55,949 nucleotides of DNA from Hoeflea sp. (GTDB lineage Bacteria; Pseudomonadota; Alphaproteobacteria; Rhizobiales; Rhizobiaceae), in contig JAHRFE010000038.1 of NCBI GenBank assembly GCA_019084245.1, forward strand, positions 1 through 55,949. The letters run 5' to 3'. Position 1 is the stretch's first letter. Every line of letters begins with the position of its first letter. Positions 41,580-50,987 of this stretch are shown piece by piece. Made by a program: the position numbers and the translations under genes. The notes below the pieces were generated by a model, which was not told the DNA's origin, made no database searches, and saw only the letters and a program-made list of their open reading frames with translations.

Positions 41580-41827
41580 CCCCTTGGCCGGTCTGCCCTT
41601 CGGTGCGGTCAATAGGAACCGGCAAGGGACGGGGGTTTCCGGGTCCGGGCGGGACAGATCGAGCGAAGCCGGTGCGCGGGCAAGCGAGGCCGAGAGCCTT
41701 GCGAAGGCAGCGTGGCTGCTTTGTGATGAGCGGCATGACCGGCCGCCCCGCGGCGCGCCAGCGGCCTTGAAACACCCGGCCGCTGGTTCAGACCGCAACA
41801 AAACCGAGAGGCAGACCGGCCAAGGGG
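41580..41827. repeat. 18-bp inverted repeat flanking a gene-free leader
   Basis: CCCCTTGGCCGGTCTGCC at 41580-41597 is found as an exact reverse complement at 41810-41827. The 212 bases between them carry no gene that I can support. The pair lies upstream of the hypothetical gene ending at 40944 and may bracket its promoter. Confidence 0.55.
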
Positions 41828-41943
41828 ATCGGGTCAAAGTGCCAAAGCACAAGGGAAGCTATGGCGAAGCCCGCAACCCCCACCCCGCTTGTCGACAGGG
41901 GAAGGGTCAAGTCCAGCCTGAGGGCAGTGACATCATACACGGT

Positions 41944-42268
41944 TCATGCTGCATGCTCTCGCAATGGAGCGCCAAGCTTTGCCAGGTGTGCCGCGATGGC
42001 ACGATCCTGAAAGTTCAATTTGTGGGCGCGCGCCTTATTCTCACCGCGCCGCTCCAACTCGAGGCGCTGGAGATGAGATTGGAACTCCAGGTCGGAAACG
42101 GGGGCAACAGGGGCCCTCCCGTTTGTGAGATCGGTTGTTCGCCTTCTGCGTAATCGCGATGCGCTCGGTGCGAGCCCCCGATCTGTCTGCGTACCAGGTC
42201 GATGTGATGGTGCGTCTGGTGACGCGCCGCCTCCATGCGGGAAAGGAACGGGATTTGGCCGCGTTCAT
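41944..42268 (-). pseudogene. Possible frameshifted small gene
   Basis: An ATG at 42268 overlaps the stop of the upstream gene (ATGA) and reads MNAAKSRSFPAWRRRVTRRT with GC-rich third positions. After about 60 codons a different frame takes over and reads VSDLEFQSHLQRLELERRGE, then NFQDRAIAAHLAKLGAPLRE, to a stop at 41944. The second part looks like real helical protein but has no start of its own. A single frameshift near 42100 would join them. This is a tentative call. Confidence 0.3.
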
Positions 42269-42741
42269 GCCGCGGTCCTCCCCTCGATGTGATCAACGGC
42301 AATCTCGTCAGCCGTGACCTCCTCCAGAACCGAAAGCGGATACAGGTGTTCCTTCAGCCATGCCTCGGCCGCGGCGTGGTTCTCGGCGAGATGAATCAGT
42401 TCACCGGAGGGGCCGGGCCGGTCGAATATCCTGACCGCACCGAGCGGCGGGCGTTCCAGGACCTTGAAGGCGAGTCTGCTGTCGAGCCCGAATGTTCTGA
42501 GGATCGTGACCATGATGGTGTTTCCGCTACCGATATTGCCTTCATACAGGGTGAAGGAGGCGGGCGCGGTGTAGGTGCCGAGCGTACGCGGACCCTCCTT
42601 GCGGATCAAACGGCCCTGGCTGTTGCGGGTCTTCCAGGTGGCGAGTTTCTTCTTGTGCCGCTCGGGCGGGCGAGGGGCGCCATCCGACCATGCGACAATG
42701 GAGCCAATCGGGGCAAGATCAAAGATCATGGATGCAGACAT
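42265..42741 (-). CDS. Conserved plasmid hypothetical protein
   Basis: The 158-residue protein begins MSASMIFDLAPIGSIVAWSD and has KLATWKTRNSQGRLIRKEGP, MVTILRTFGLDSRLAFKVLE and a helical end (AEAWLKEHLYPLSVLEEVTA). It has no membrane segment and no known motif. It follows the ParB-like gene on the same strand but is separated from it by a good terminator, so it has its own promoter in the short gap or depends on read-through. The family is unknown to me. Confidence 0.72.
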   Translation of the reverse strand: MSASMIFDLAPIGSIVAWSDGAPRPPERHKKKLATWKTRNSQGRLIRKEGPRTLGTYTAPASFTLYEGNIGSGNTIMVTILRTFGLDSRLAFKVLERPPLGAVRIFDRPGPSGELIHLAENHAAAEAWLKEHLYPLSVLEEVTADEIAVDHIEGRTAA

Positions 42742-42768
42742 GGGATTATCCTTGTCAGTTCTGTGGTT

Positions 42769-42807
42769 GCTGGAAACAAAACCGCCGCCGGTTGTGGCCG
42801 GCGGCGG
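42769..42807 (-). terminator. Intrinsic terminator after the ParB-like gene
   Basis: On the minus strand CCGCCGCCGG, loop CCACAA, CCGGCGGCGG (42807 to 42782) is followed by TTTTGTTTCC. A 10-bp GC stem with a T run 30 bases after the stop is a textbook intrinsic terminator. Confidence 0.8.
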
Positions 42808-42836
42808 AGGAAATTGGGAAAGACCAAGATGGGCGG

Positions 42837-44606
42837 CTATTCAGCCGCAATTCCGTAAGCGTCTTGGTCCTCACCGGGATCGGCGTCTGTCGAGTCGTCG
42901 AAGGTGTCGGGCAGATCGTCCTCGTCTTCTACCGGATCAAGGCCTTCATCGTCAGTGCCGTAGCCTTTAGAGGTCTCGCCATCAATGCAGCCCTCTGTGG
43001 CGTCAGCGTCGGCTTCCGCATCATCAAGCGTATCGGCATGCCTGATCAGATCTGCGATATCGGTGGGATCGGGTGAAAAGCTGGCGGACGAATGCACGAA
43101 ATGTCGTTCCTTGAAATGCTCGACCAGAGCCGCACGTGTCTCCCGCACCTTCTGTCGTGGAGACACATTCACCTCCCCGGCGGCAGCTTCCAGCGCTTGC
43201 CTTGACAGGCACAACAGGAAGTCCTCAGACCCCATGTTCGGAAGGTACCCGTCAGCGCCGATGGCGTCCCCGGCAACGCGGGAAACGACACCGCTGTCCG
43301 ACGTGCCGCGTCGGCACGACAGGACGTCGATCAGCGTGGAGCGTGCGGTGATGCGCACCGTCTCCATGTCGAAGGCGAGCTTGCCTTCTTCCGAGAACAG
43401 GCGGGCGGCATGGCGACGGAACCGTTTCGGTCCGAACACGGTATCACTGGTGCCGGAATCGACGCGGACATTCTGGCCCGCGATTGAGAGCACGAGCAGT
43501 GCCATCAGCATGTCGTCCTCGATCGGCGCGCGGGAGAGCGCGGTGTGAAGCGCGTCGGTGCGGAAGTCCCCGATCATGTCCTGGCCCTTCTGTGTCACAT
43601 CAGGGCGGGTCTTGACGACAGTCGTGTCGTCCGCGATCTGGTCATCCTCAGGCGCCGCCGTCTTACCATTTATCGCTTTTGCTTGCGGCATCCGATAGTG
43701 AACGGTCTGCACCTTGCCGGCGCGATCAAGGTAAAGGCCGGTATGATCGCCTTTGCCCGGCTTGCCGTAGACCCGCTCTGCCTTCCTGGGCAAATCGGGC
43801 TGGCCATAATTGCTCAACTCGACGATGGCGCCCTTCTTGGGCAGGTTGCTCATCATCCACTCCTGCTGCGCGCCCAGGAAAGCCTCGACATTGGTGGTGA
43901 ACCGATTGTCCTCGTCGGCCGGTCCGAAAAGATCCTCTGCCCATTCGATGCCATAAGCTTGACGAAGATCATCATCAAAGCTCGCGTCACGGGCATACAT
44001 GCGGGTCTTTGAGAGGCCGTTGGCGATCGACCACCATTGCGCGGTGTCACCCTTCTTCGGCTTATGGGCCTTCCAGACTTCTTTCTGATCCGCAAGCGAT
44101 GCGGCCGCGATCGTACGCAGCTGCTGCTCGTTCGGCATGTCACCCTTGGCCATTTGATCGAGCATCGCGGGTAGCACATTGGCGAGCAGCCTTAGCTTGC
44201 GGATATGGCGGACGGGCAGGGCTAGGGCAACGCCAATCGCTTCCTCGGTCCAACCCAGCGCAACAAGCCGTTCGATACCGCGCCACTGATCGACGGGATT
44301 GAGAGGCTCTCTGGCAATGTTTTCAATCATCGAACGCATGGCGCCGTTGTCGTTGGCAGGCTCAACGACGAGGATATCGATTTCCTCAAGCCCGGCGGCA
44401 ACAGCCTGTCGCACACGGCGATGGCCCGCCTGAATGACATAGCCATTCCCGCCATCAGTTTCGGGCGATACGACCGGTGGCTGGAGAATGCCAACCGCCT
44501 TGACCGTTGCCAGCAGCAGCGCGTCGGACTGCGGTGACGATTTCGAGCGGCGCGCGTCGTCGGGATTGTCCTTCAGCGCACGGGGATCGAGTTTCATGAT
44601 CTGCAT
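42837..44606 (-). CDS. ParB/RepB/Spo0J-like nuclease-domain protein
   Basis: The 589-residue protein has a ParB N-terminal domain (MQIMKLDPRALKDNPDDARR, VGILQPPVVSPET, AGHRRVRQAVAAGLEEIDIL, MIENIAREPLNPVDQW) and a helix-turn-helix (WTEEAIGVALALPVRHIRKL) in the first 180 residues. A long unassigned C-terminal part ends in an acidic tail (Asp/Glu-rich, about 540-589). It is much longer than the partition protein RepB. The start at 44606 has AGGAG nearby; an earlier ATG is less likely. Such proteins recur on rhizobial plasmids beside the methyltransferase-helicase gene; partition or regulation are both possible. Confidence 0.88.
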   Translation of the reverse strand: MQIMKLDPRALKDNPDDARRSKSSPQSDALLLATVKAVGILQPPVVSPETDGGNGYVIQAGHRRVRQAVAAGLEEIDILVVEPANDNGAMRSMIENIAREPLNPVDQWRGIERLVALGWTEEAIGVALALPVRHIRKLRLLANVLPAMLDQMAKGDMPNEQQLRTIAAASLADQKEVWKAHKPKKGDTAQWWSIANGLSKTRMYARDASFDDDLRQAYGIEWAEDLFGPADEDNRFTTNVEAFLGAQQEWMMSNLPKKGAIVELSNYGQPDLPRKAERVYGKPGKGDHTGLYLDRAGKVQTVHYRMPQAKAINGKTAAPEDDQIADDTTVVKTRPDVTQKGQDMIGDFRTDALHTALSRAPIEDDMLMALLVLSIAGQNVRVDSGTSDTVFGPKRFRRHAARLFSEEGKLAFDMETVRITARSTLIDVLSCRRGTSDSGVVSRVAGDAIGADGYLPNMGSEDFLLCLSRQALEAAAGEVNVSPRQKVRETRAALVEHFKERHFVHSSASFSPDPTDIADLIRHADTLDDAEADADATEGCIDGETSKGYGTDDEGLDPVEDEDDLPDTFDDSTDADPGEDQDAYGIAAE

Positions 44607-44936
44607 GGGATTTGCTCCTTTAGGGATCCTGGAGCGGCGGTCGCCACTCCTTCCTGTCTTCATATTTTCGAAGACATCTTCCGGACCGCAGGGCGAACCG
44701 ACCGGGGCAATTGCTGCCGAGCATCCCTGCCGCGAAGGACGAGCGGGGCTGACAGCCCTGCGAAGGACGCGTGGCCGGGATGACGCAGGCGGCGATTGAG
44801 CGTCAGCGACGGCGGGAGGAGCGAACTGCGAGAGGCATCTCCTGTCCCTCCCCTTTTTTTTCCCTGAAATTCATCGAAGAGCCCCACGCTACCGAAGGCA
44901 GCAAGTCGCGTCGAGTGAACACGGGGGCTGGCAGAT
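44607..44936. other. GC-rich leader upstream of the ParB-like gene
   Basis: About 330 bases without a supported gene. It contains a run of eight T at 44855-44862 and short direct repeats (GCGAAGGACG-type pieces near 44730-44770) like those seen upstream of other genes in this block. It should hold the promoter of the ParB-like gene. Confidence 0.35.
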
Positions 44937-45581
44937 TTACGGCTTCGCCGGTGTCTTCTTGGACTTGGATATGGGCTTCGGCCTGGGCTGGTGTAGCCGG
45001 CGTTTGACGTCTGCACGCAGCGCGGAGCGTGTGTCCTTGTCAGCTAAAGCAAGGTCGAACCATGCCGGATCAAAATATCCGCCACACCATTGGAACGTTT
45101 CCACGTATTCCGGATCGTCTCTGTCGGAGATGATTTCGAGGAAGCGCTCGTATCCGGGCACGCCGCCCACATCTTCGGGCGGTCTGGCGCGCGCACCGTC
45201 GACACAGGTGGCCTGTTTAGGCGCAGTGTCGAGAACCAGAAACTCTTCCACAACAACAGTGTGATGCCAGTTGTCGCCGAAATCATAGACGTAGGTGAAG
45301 GTGGACCCTTGCGCAAAGTCGCAAAGCCGAACGTCGTGGATATCGAAGACGCGAGGATCGTCGTCAAACGCATCCTCGGTCAAAAGTTCGACGTCGCCGT
45401 AGCGCAGGCCACCGATCCGGAACTCGAAAAGATGATAGTTCCACCAATTGAACGCCGCCTGAAGGACAAGGTGTAGCTGCCCGAGATCCCACTGAGCCGG
45501 TACGACCAATCGACGCCAGACCTGCGGCGCGATCTCGTCAAGTGACACATGAATCTGCACGGCGTTGATAGACTTGAACAT
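44937..45581 (-). CDS. Plasmid pRiA4b ORF-3 family protein
   Basis: The 214-residue protein begins MFKSINAVQIHVSLDEIAPQ and has VWRRLVVPAQWDLGQLHLVL, NWWNYHLFEFRIG, YVYDFGDNWHHTVVVE and EDVGGVPGYERFLEIISD, the hallmark segments of the pRiA4b ORF-3 (IS1096-associated) family. The function is unknown. A basic Lys/Pro tail ends the protein. The ATG at 45581 matches other members; a longer frame begins at 45635. It is read in the same direction as the giant gene upstream. Confidence 0.92.
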   Translation of the reverse strand: MFKSINAVQIHVSLDEIAPQVWRRLVVPAQWDLGQLHLVLQAAFNWWNYHLFEFRIGGLRYGDVELLTEDAFDDDPRVFDIHDVRLCDFAQGSTFTYVYDFGDNWHHTVVVEEFLVLDTAPKQATCVDGARARPPEDVGGVPGYERFLEIISDRDDPEYVETFQWCGGYFDPAWFDLALADKDTRSALRADVKRRLHQPRPKPISKSKKTPAKP

Positions 45582-45677
45582 GTGGCAATTGAACCGGATC
45601 GACGAAAGCCGGTCAAGAGAAGGCGTGGCTCGCACAAAAGAGAACGGGCCAGGGGATATCCTCGTTGCGGGATGATC

Positions 45678-48600
45678 TCAGGCTGCCTGCGACGTGTCTG
45701 GCGCCAGCGCGTCGCAGGCCATGGTCTTTTCGAGGTCAGCCAACGTCTGACGTTTCTCCGTCAATTCGTCCGCGAACGAAAACGGCCCACCTTCGCGCGA
45801 TCGATAGGACGCAAGCCGCCGTTGCGCCGCTTCAAGCCGCTGGCGGTATTGATGCAGTTCCTCTGTGAACCCACCGAGCGCATGTTCAAGACGGGAAATA
45901 GCTCCAAGCGGCGTGACCGTTATGGCCAGATCGATCTCGAAGTCGGCACCGGTGCACTGGAGCAGGGTCTGGTAGTGATAGCCGGCGCCCCGGCCGGACC
46001 ACTCACCCGCGTACACGAGATCGAAGCCACCGATTGATGCAATCTGCACCTCGCCTTGCCTCTGAAGCTGAACAAGGGTGAGGATCTCTTTCATCAGGGC
46101 TCGGCCGGCATCCTTGCGCTCCGTGTGCGGTTTGCCCATCACGGTCATTGCGAAGGCATCCCCTGATGTCGGAATGCGGCGTTCGATGTCCTGGCCGATT
46201 TCGCCAATTCGCCTGGTGGCTGTGTCTATTTCTCGCTCGGCGTCGCGGATCTGCCGACGGACCGCATGGAGATCATCGCCGTGGGCGGCGCGGAGACGCT
46301 CCAGCCGGGCGATATCGGCTTCAAGCCCAGCCTTCTGCATCAGACGTTCGTCGCCGGACGCAATCGCCTTGGCCATGGCGAACTGGTTGGCCTGACCCTC
46401 GTTCAGATCTTCCAGCCGGCGGATCGAAGTGTCGCCCGACAGTGCGGCGGCAATGAACCGGGCTTTGCGCTCGTTGTTCTGCCACATCGAGGCGTCGAGA
46501 GACCCTTGCGTGGCGTAGGCGAAGATATCCACCTCATCATGCTGGTTGCCCTGGCGCACGATCCGTCCCTCCCGTTGCTCGATCTGGGACGGTAGCCATG
46601 GTACGTCGAGATGATGCAGCGCCTTCAGGCGTAGTTGCGCGTTGACGCCGGTGCCCATGGTCTCGGACGAGCCGATCAGGAAGCGGATCTTTCCGGCCCG
46701 CACATCGCCAAACAGGCGCTGCTTGGCCTCGCTCTTCTTGAAATCCTGCATGAAGGCGATCTCCGCCGCTGGCACACCGCGCCGGATCATCTCCTCACGG
46801 ATCCATCGATAGGCGGAAAACCCTCTGGTCTTCTCGACATTGATCGTGCCGAGATCGGAAAAGATCATCTGCGCCGCACCCGGCAGGTCGAACGGCTTGC
46901 CGTCAGGCCGGACATAGGTGCGCTCGCTGGTATCTTTCCAGATTCGAAACGCGTTCTCGACTAACATATTCAACTTGTTGTCCGGCTCGTTGTCGTTATC
47001 CGGATCAACGAGACGGAGATCGATCGCCGCATGACGGCCGTCGGTGATGACGGAGAGCAGGATATCATCGCCCGGCTTGGCCGGTCCCTCGCGCTGCTCG
47101 ATCGCCTTGATGCGGGTATCAAGGATGGTCTGGTAGTTCTTGAACGCCTGTGTTGGCTTGGCTGTCAGTATCTGTCGGTGACCCATCGAGATGTCCGGCA
47201 CCTTCACGTAACGACGAAGGTCTTCCGGCATGACAACATCAGCGAATGTGCGGAACATCGCAATCAGTTCCGGCACATTGACAAAACTCGCGAACCGGCT
47301 GACCGGCTTGTATTTACCCGAAGGCTGGATTTCCAGTTCGGTCGTCGTATCACCGAATGTCGAGGCCCATGCGTCGAACTCGTGCAGACCGCGTTCGCGC
47401 AACGCCTCAAACCCCAGCATTCGCTGAACCGAGAACATCTCGCCGAGCGTATTGGTAATCGGCGTGCCCGACGCCAACACCAGCGCGCGGCCTGGGTTCC
47501 TCGTTCCAATGAACCGGGATTTGACATAGAGGTCCCAGGCGCGCTGTGAACCGTTCGGATCGATGCCTTTGAGCGTCGACATATTGCTGGCAAACGAGAG
47601 TTTTCTGAACTCCTGCGCCTCGTCGACGATGATCTGGTCGACGCCGATTTCCGAGATGGTCAGGAGATCGTCCTTGCGGGTCGAGAGCGCCAGCAACCGT
47701 TCCTTCAGACCTTCCTTTAGCCTCTCGAGCCGCTTGCGCGAGATGCGGTCTTCACTGTCGATCCTGGTCTGAAGATCTTCATAGAGTTCCAGCTCATCGT
47801 GGATCATCTGTTGCTCAAACGCTGAGGGCACGGCAATGAACCTGAAGGCCGAGTGGGTGATGATGATCGCATCCCACGTCGCCGTCGCCGCGCGCGACAG
47901 GAAGCGGGCACGCTTGTCCTTGGTAAAATTGGTCTCATCGGCGACGAGAATGTTGGCCGAAGGATAGAGCGCCAGAAATTCGCGGGCTGCCTGGGCCAGG
48001 CAATGGCCGGGAACGACCAGCATCGCCTTGGAGATCAGCCCGAGCCGGCGCTGTTCCATGATGGCGGCCGTCATGGTCATGGTCTTGCCGGCGCCGACGG
48101 CATGGGCGAGGTAGGTCGAACCAGATGAGATGATCCGCCAGATGCCGCGTTTCTGGTGCGCGAAAAGCTCAAACGCGCGGCAAGCGCCCGGAAGCTGCAG
48201 GTGCGAGCCATCAAATTTACGCGGCGCGATATTGTTGAAGCGATCATTGTAGACCCGCGCCAGCCGGTCAGTGCGGTCCGGATCCGTCCAGACCCAGTCC
48301 TGAAACGCCTGCTTGATCAGTTGAAGCTTGTCGCGGGCAGCTTCGGTATCAACGACGTTCAAAATGCGGCGCTCACCGTCCGCATCCCTGACCGTATCGA
48401 AAATCTGCGGCACGCGGGAGTTCAGCGCGTCTGTGAGCAGCTCGCCTGCATGACGGCGCGCTGTTCCCCATTCCGATGTGCCGGCGGCACTGTATCCCAG
48501 CTGCCGCGCCTCGACCGTCCAGGAACCGAGTTCCGGCATATGATGAATGCGGATGTCAGCGCCCATCGTCTCGTTCACGAAGGCGACGATATCGGACGCC

Positions 48601-50882
48601 GGTATCCACGGGGCGCCAAGCCTTGCGGTAATATCAGAGGGTCGCAGATCGGCCGGCTGCACGTCGAGCAAAGCCCGCACATTGCGTTCAAACGCGGGAT
48701 CGAGTTCGTCCGCGGCTTTTGCGACGGCAAGCTTTGTGCGGACCGGGCCGGAAAGATAGGCATCAGAGGTCTGCCACGACCCATCCGTGGGATCGCGGAA
48801 AATTGCATCGCCCAGTTCGGCAATCACTGCTTGCGCATCACAGTGCAGCAGCTCGGCGATATGGTCGATATCGACGCGGCCGCGTTCGTTCAGAACCACA
48901 GCCAGGGCATCCGCGGCGCTGGTGATGTCAGGCTGGGCAGGCGGCGAAATCACCCGTTCGGAAAAGACCGGACCCGGGCGCGCCGTATCGGTCTCAAGAT
49001 CATAATCCTCGATCGAAGCGACCAGCCAGCAATCGGGATCATCGCGGAAGGGTGCGAGATTGGGCTGCCGGTGAGTTTCCCGGACTTCGCCAGTTTCCGC
49101 ATCCTCAGAGATCGACACCGTGGTGTGGTTGATCGGTCCAAAGTCCCTGACGAAGCTCGACCAGGCGATGCGCAGCTGAACCTGATGCTGGCGCCACGGC
49201 CGGTCCTGCTCCTGGGCCTTGAGAACCTCGCGAACTGCCTCGCGGATCGGGATCAGTTTCCTGACGATCCGAACCTGCCTTTCCGACAGGTGGTCACCTG
49301 GACGGTGTTCACCTGGGCGGAGTTTGCTGGACAGGCGTTCGCCTGGATGCCGTTTGCCTGGTCGCCCGTCACCGCTACGACCTTTACGCACAGTAATCGC
49401 AAGCGGAGCGCCGTCGATCATCTGCATGAGGCCATACCGGCTGTCGAGAAAGAAGCTACCCTCGCGGTTGCTGGCATCGTCAGGCGTCAAGTCGACGATG
49501 GCGCCGAGTTCGGTCTCCAGATCGATATCGATCGGGGTCGGCTCGCCGTCATAGCGGCCTTCGGGCAGAAGCGTGATCGCAGCGTTCAGCGCCGCTTGGA
49601 GATCCTGATCCTTGGAGGCAACGCAGGTATATGTTTCGCCGAACGGGCCTGACGTGAGTGCATGGTCGCCGAGTACAAAGTCCGGGTGACGGGCGAACCA
49701 GCGGTTGACGCGGATCGCGCCCTCTTCGGCGGTAGTCGGCCTGACCTCTTCGAGTTCGAGCCAGGCAAGATCGCTTGTCAGTTCGGCCGCCTCGCCTATC
49801 TTGCGCTTGCGGAAAAACAGGATGTCGACCACGACGTCCGTGCCGGCATCGCGGCGGAAACTCCCCTCCGGCAAGCGAATGGCCGCGATCAGGTCCGCGG
49901 ACTTGGCCATGCGCGCGCGCGCAGTGTCATCCGCCTTGTCCATCGTGCCCGAGCTGGTGACGAAGGCCGCCAGCGCGCCGGGTTTCAGCAGGTCGATGGA
50001 GCGGGCGATAAAGTAGTCGTGCAGACGCAGGCCGAGCGAGCGGTATTGCCGGTCCGAACGCACCGTGCGATCGGAAAACGGCGGGTTGCCGACGGCAAGG
50101 TCATAGATCGGCGCCAGATCGGTGCGGGCAAAATCCCCTTCGATGATCCGGGCATTGGGCTGCAGCAGCCGCGCAATCCGCGCGGTCACCGGATCAAGCT
50201 CGATGCCGGTGAAGAAGCTTGCCGCACGCAATGCCTCCGGCATCACTGCCGGAAACAGCCCCGTGCCGACGCCCGGTTCCAGAACGCGGCCGCCACGCCA
50301 GCCGAGCCGCTGAAGTCCCACCCAGATCGCCCGGATGATGTACTCTGGCGTGAAATGCGCATACTGCGTGCACCGTGACAGGCTGGAATAATCGCGCTCG
50401 CAAACGGCAGTCTCGAGCGACGTGCCAAGATCCTCCCATCCGTCCCGGAACTCGACCGCGCCCGGGCGACGAAACATGCCGTTCGCAAGTTCGGAGGCAC
50501 CGAAGCCGGTGAACCGGATCAGCCGCCTCTGATGATCGCGCGTCACGGGTAGATTGTGCCGCTCGATCTCGTTCGCGGTCAGAATCGCTGCCACATTCAA
50601 TCGCGCGCGCTCCTTCCATGTTGTGGCAAGGGCTCGGTCGTCGCCGTCATCGAGATAAAAGTTGGCACTCTGGTCCTGTTTGTACGCGGCGAGGCGGGGA
50701 GGGCGGATCACGCTTGTCGGTGCCGGAGAGGGTGGAGGAGAGGGCGGTGTCGGATCCGGATCGTCGTCATTGGCAGGCTCAACCAAAAGTCCGTTAAAGG
50801 CGGTAACGCCGATGCCAAGTCCAAGGCCTGACGAAAGGGCGGAGCTGCCAAACATGTCCAGCGTGAAGGGATCGTTGCTCAT
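45678..50882 (-). CDS. Giant DNA methyltransferase-helicase fusion protein
   Basis: The 1734-residue protein has three parts. A class I methyltransferase domain (about 170-380) has the SAM motif LEPGVGTG (201-208) and NPPF (266-269), typical of N6-adenine methylases. A Pro-rich N-terminal linker and a long middle region precede an SF2 helicase with Walker A AVGAGKT (about 931), a DEAQ box IIVDEAQEF (about 1087) and motif VI REGRIVRQGNQ (about 1440). A coiled end follows (about 1500-1700). Related giant proteins occur on many alphaproteobacterial plasmids, probably protecting or remodelling incoming DNA. The start at 50882 follows AGGAG. A 15-bp tandem repeat lies inside the gene. Confidence 0.9.
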   Translation of the reverse strand: MSNDPFTLDMFGSSALSSGLGLGIGVTAFNGLLVEPANDDDPDPTPPSPPPSPAPTSVIRPPRLAAYKQDQSANFYLDDGDDRALATTWKERARLNVAAILTANEIERHNLPVTRDHQRRLIRFTGFGASELANGMFRRPGAVEFRDGWEDLGTSLETAVCERDYSSLSRCTQYAHFTPEYIIRAIWVGLQRLGWRGGRVLEPGVGTGLFPAVMPEALRAASFFTGIELDPVTARIARLLQPNARIIEGDFARTDLAPIYDLAVGNPPFSDRTVRSDRQYRSLGLRLHDYFIARSIDLLKPGALAAFVTSSGTMDKADDTARARMAKSADLIAAIRLPEGSFRRDAGTDVVVDILFFRKRKIGEAAELTSDLAWLELEEVRPTTAEEGAIRVNRWFARHPDFVLGDHALTSGPFGETYTCVASKDQDLQAALNAAITLLPEGRYDGEPTPIDIDLETELGAIVDLTPDDASNREGSFFLDSRYGLMQMIDGAPLAITVRKGRSGDGRPGKRHPGERLSSKLRPGEHRPGDHLSERQVRIVRKLIPIREAVREVLKAQEQDRPWRQHQVQLRIAWSSFVRDFGPINHTTVSISEDAETGEVRETHRQPNLAPFRDDPDCWLVASIEDYDLETDTARPGPVFSERVISPPAQPDITSAADALAVVLNERGRVDIDHIAELLHCDAQAVIAELGDAIFRDPTDGSWQTSDAYLSGPVRTKLAVAKAADELDPAFERNVRALLDVQPADLRPSDITARLGAPWIPASDIVAFVNETMGADIRIHHMPELGSWTVEARQLGYSAAGTSEWGTARRHAGELLTDALNSRVPQIFDTVRDADGERRILNVVDTEAARDKLQLIKQAFQDWVWTDPDRTDRLARVYNDRFNNIAPRKFDGSHLQLPGACRAFELFAHQKRGIWRIISSGSTYLAHAVGAGKTMTMTAAIMEQRRLGLISKAMLVVPGHCLAQAAREFLALYPSANILVADETNFTKDKRARFLSRAATATWDAIIITHSAFRFIAVPSAFEQQMIHDELELYEDLQTRIDSEDRISRKRLERLKEGLKERLLALSTRKDDLLTISEIGVDQIIVDEAQEFRKLSFASNMSTLKGIDPNGSQRAWDLYVKSRFIGTRNPGRALVLASGTPITNTLGEMFSVQRMLGFEALRERGLHEFDAWASTFGDTTTELEIQPSGKYKPVSRFASFVNVPELIAMFRTFADVVMPEDLRRYVKVPDISMGHRQILTAKPTQAFKNYQTILDTRIKAIEQREGPAKPGDDILLSVITDGRHAAIDLRLVDPDNDNEPDNKLNMLVENAFRIWKDTSERTYVRPDGKPFDLPGAAQMIFSDLGTINVEKTRGFSAYRWIREEMIRRGVPAAEIAFMQDFKKSEAKQRLFGDVRAGKIRFLIGSSETMGTGVNAQLRLKALHHLDVPWLPSQIEQREGRIVRQGNQHDEVDIFAYATQGSLDASMWQNNERKARFIAAALSGDTSIRRLEDLNEGQANQFAMAKAIASGDERLMQKAGLEADIARLERLRAAHGDDLHAVRRQIRDAEREIDTATRRIGEIGQDIERRIPTSGDAFAMTVMGKPHTERKDAGRALMKEILTLVQLQRQGEVQIASIGGFDLVYAGEWSGRGAGYHYQTLLQCTGADFEIDLAITVTPLGAISRLEHALGGFTEELHQYRQRLEAAQRRLASYRSREGGPFSFADELTEKRQTLADLEKTMACDALAPDTSQAA
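49295..49369. repeat. 15-bp tandem repeat inside the methyltransferase-helicase gene
   Basis: Five imperfect 15-mers follow one another: CACCTGGACGGTGTT, CACCTGGGCGGAGTT, TGCTGGACAGGCGTT, CGCCTGGATGCCGTT, TGCCTGGTCGCCCGT. Each is five codons, so the protein carries a five-residue repeat (RPGK, RHPGE, RLSSK, LRPGE, HRPGD) and copy-number change would stay in frame. Confidence 0.7.
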
Positions 50883-50987
50883 GCGTGTTCTCCTGTGAGG
50901 AAGGCGCACCTGGCCGACGGCGACAGGGCGGCCGGTCAGGCAAGTATTGATCTTGAAGGGGTGGGGATTGGTTGCAGTCGACGGCGC

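Noticed and set aside
48156-49652. Plus-strand frame of 498 codons
   Set aside because: It lies entirely antisense to the methyltransferase-helicase gene, in a GC-rich region where long shadow frames are expected, and shows no domain.
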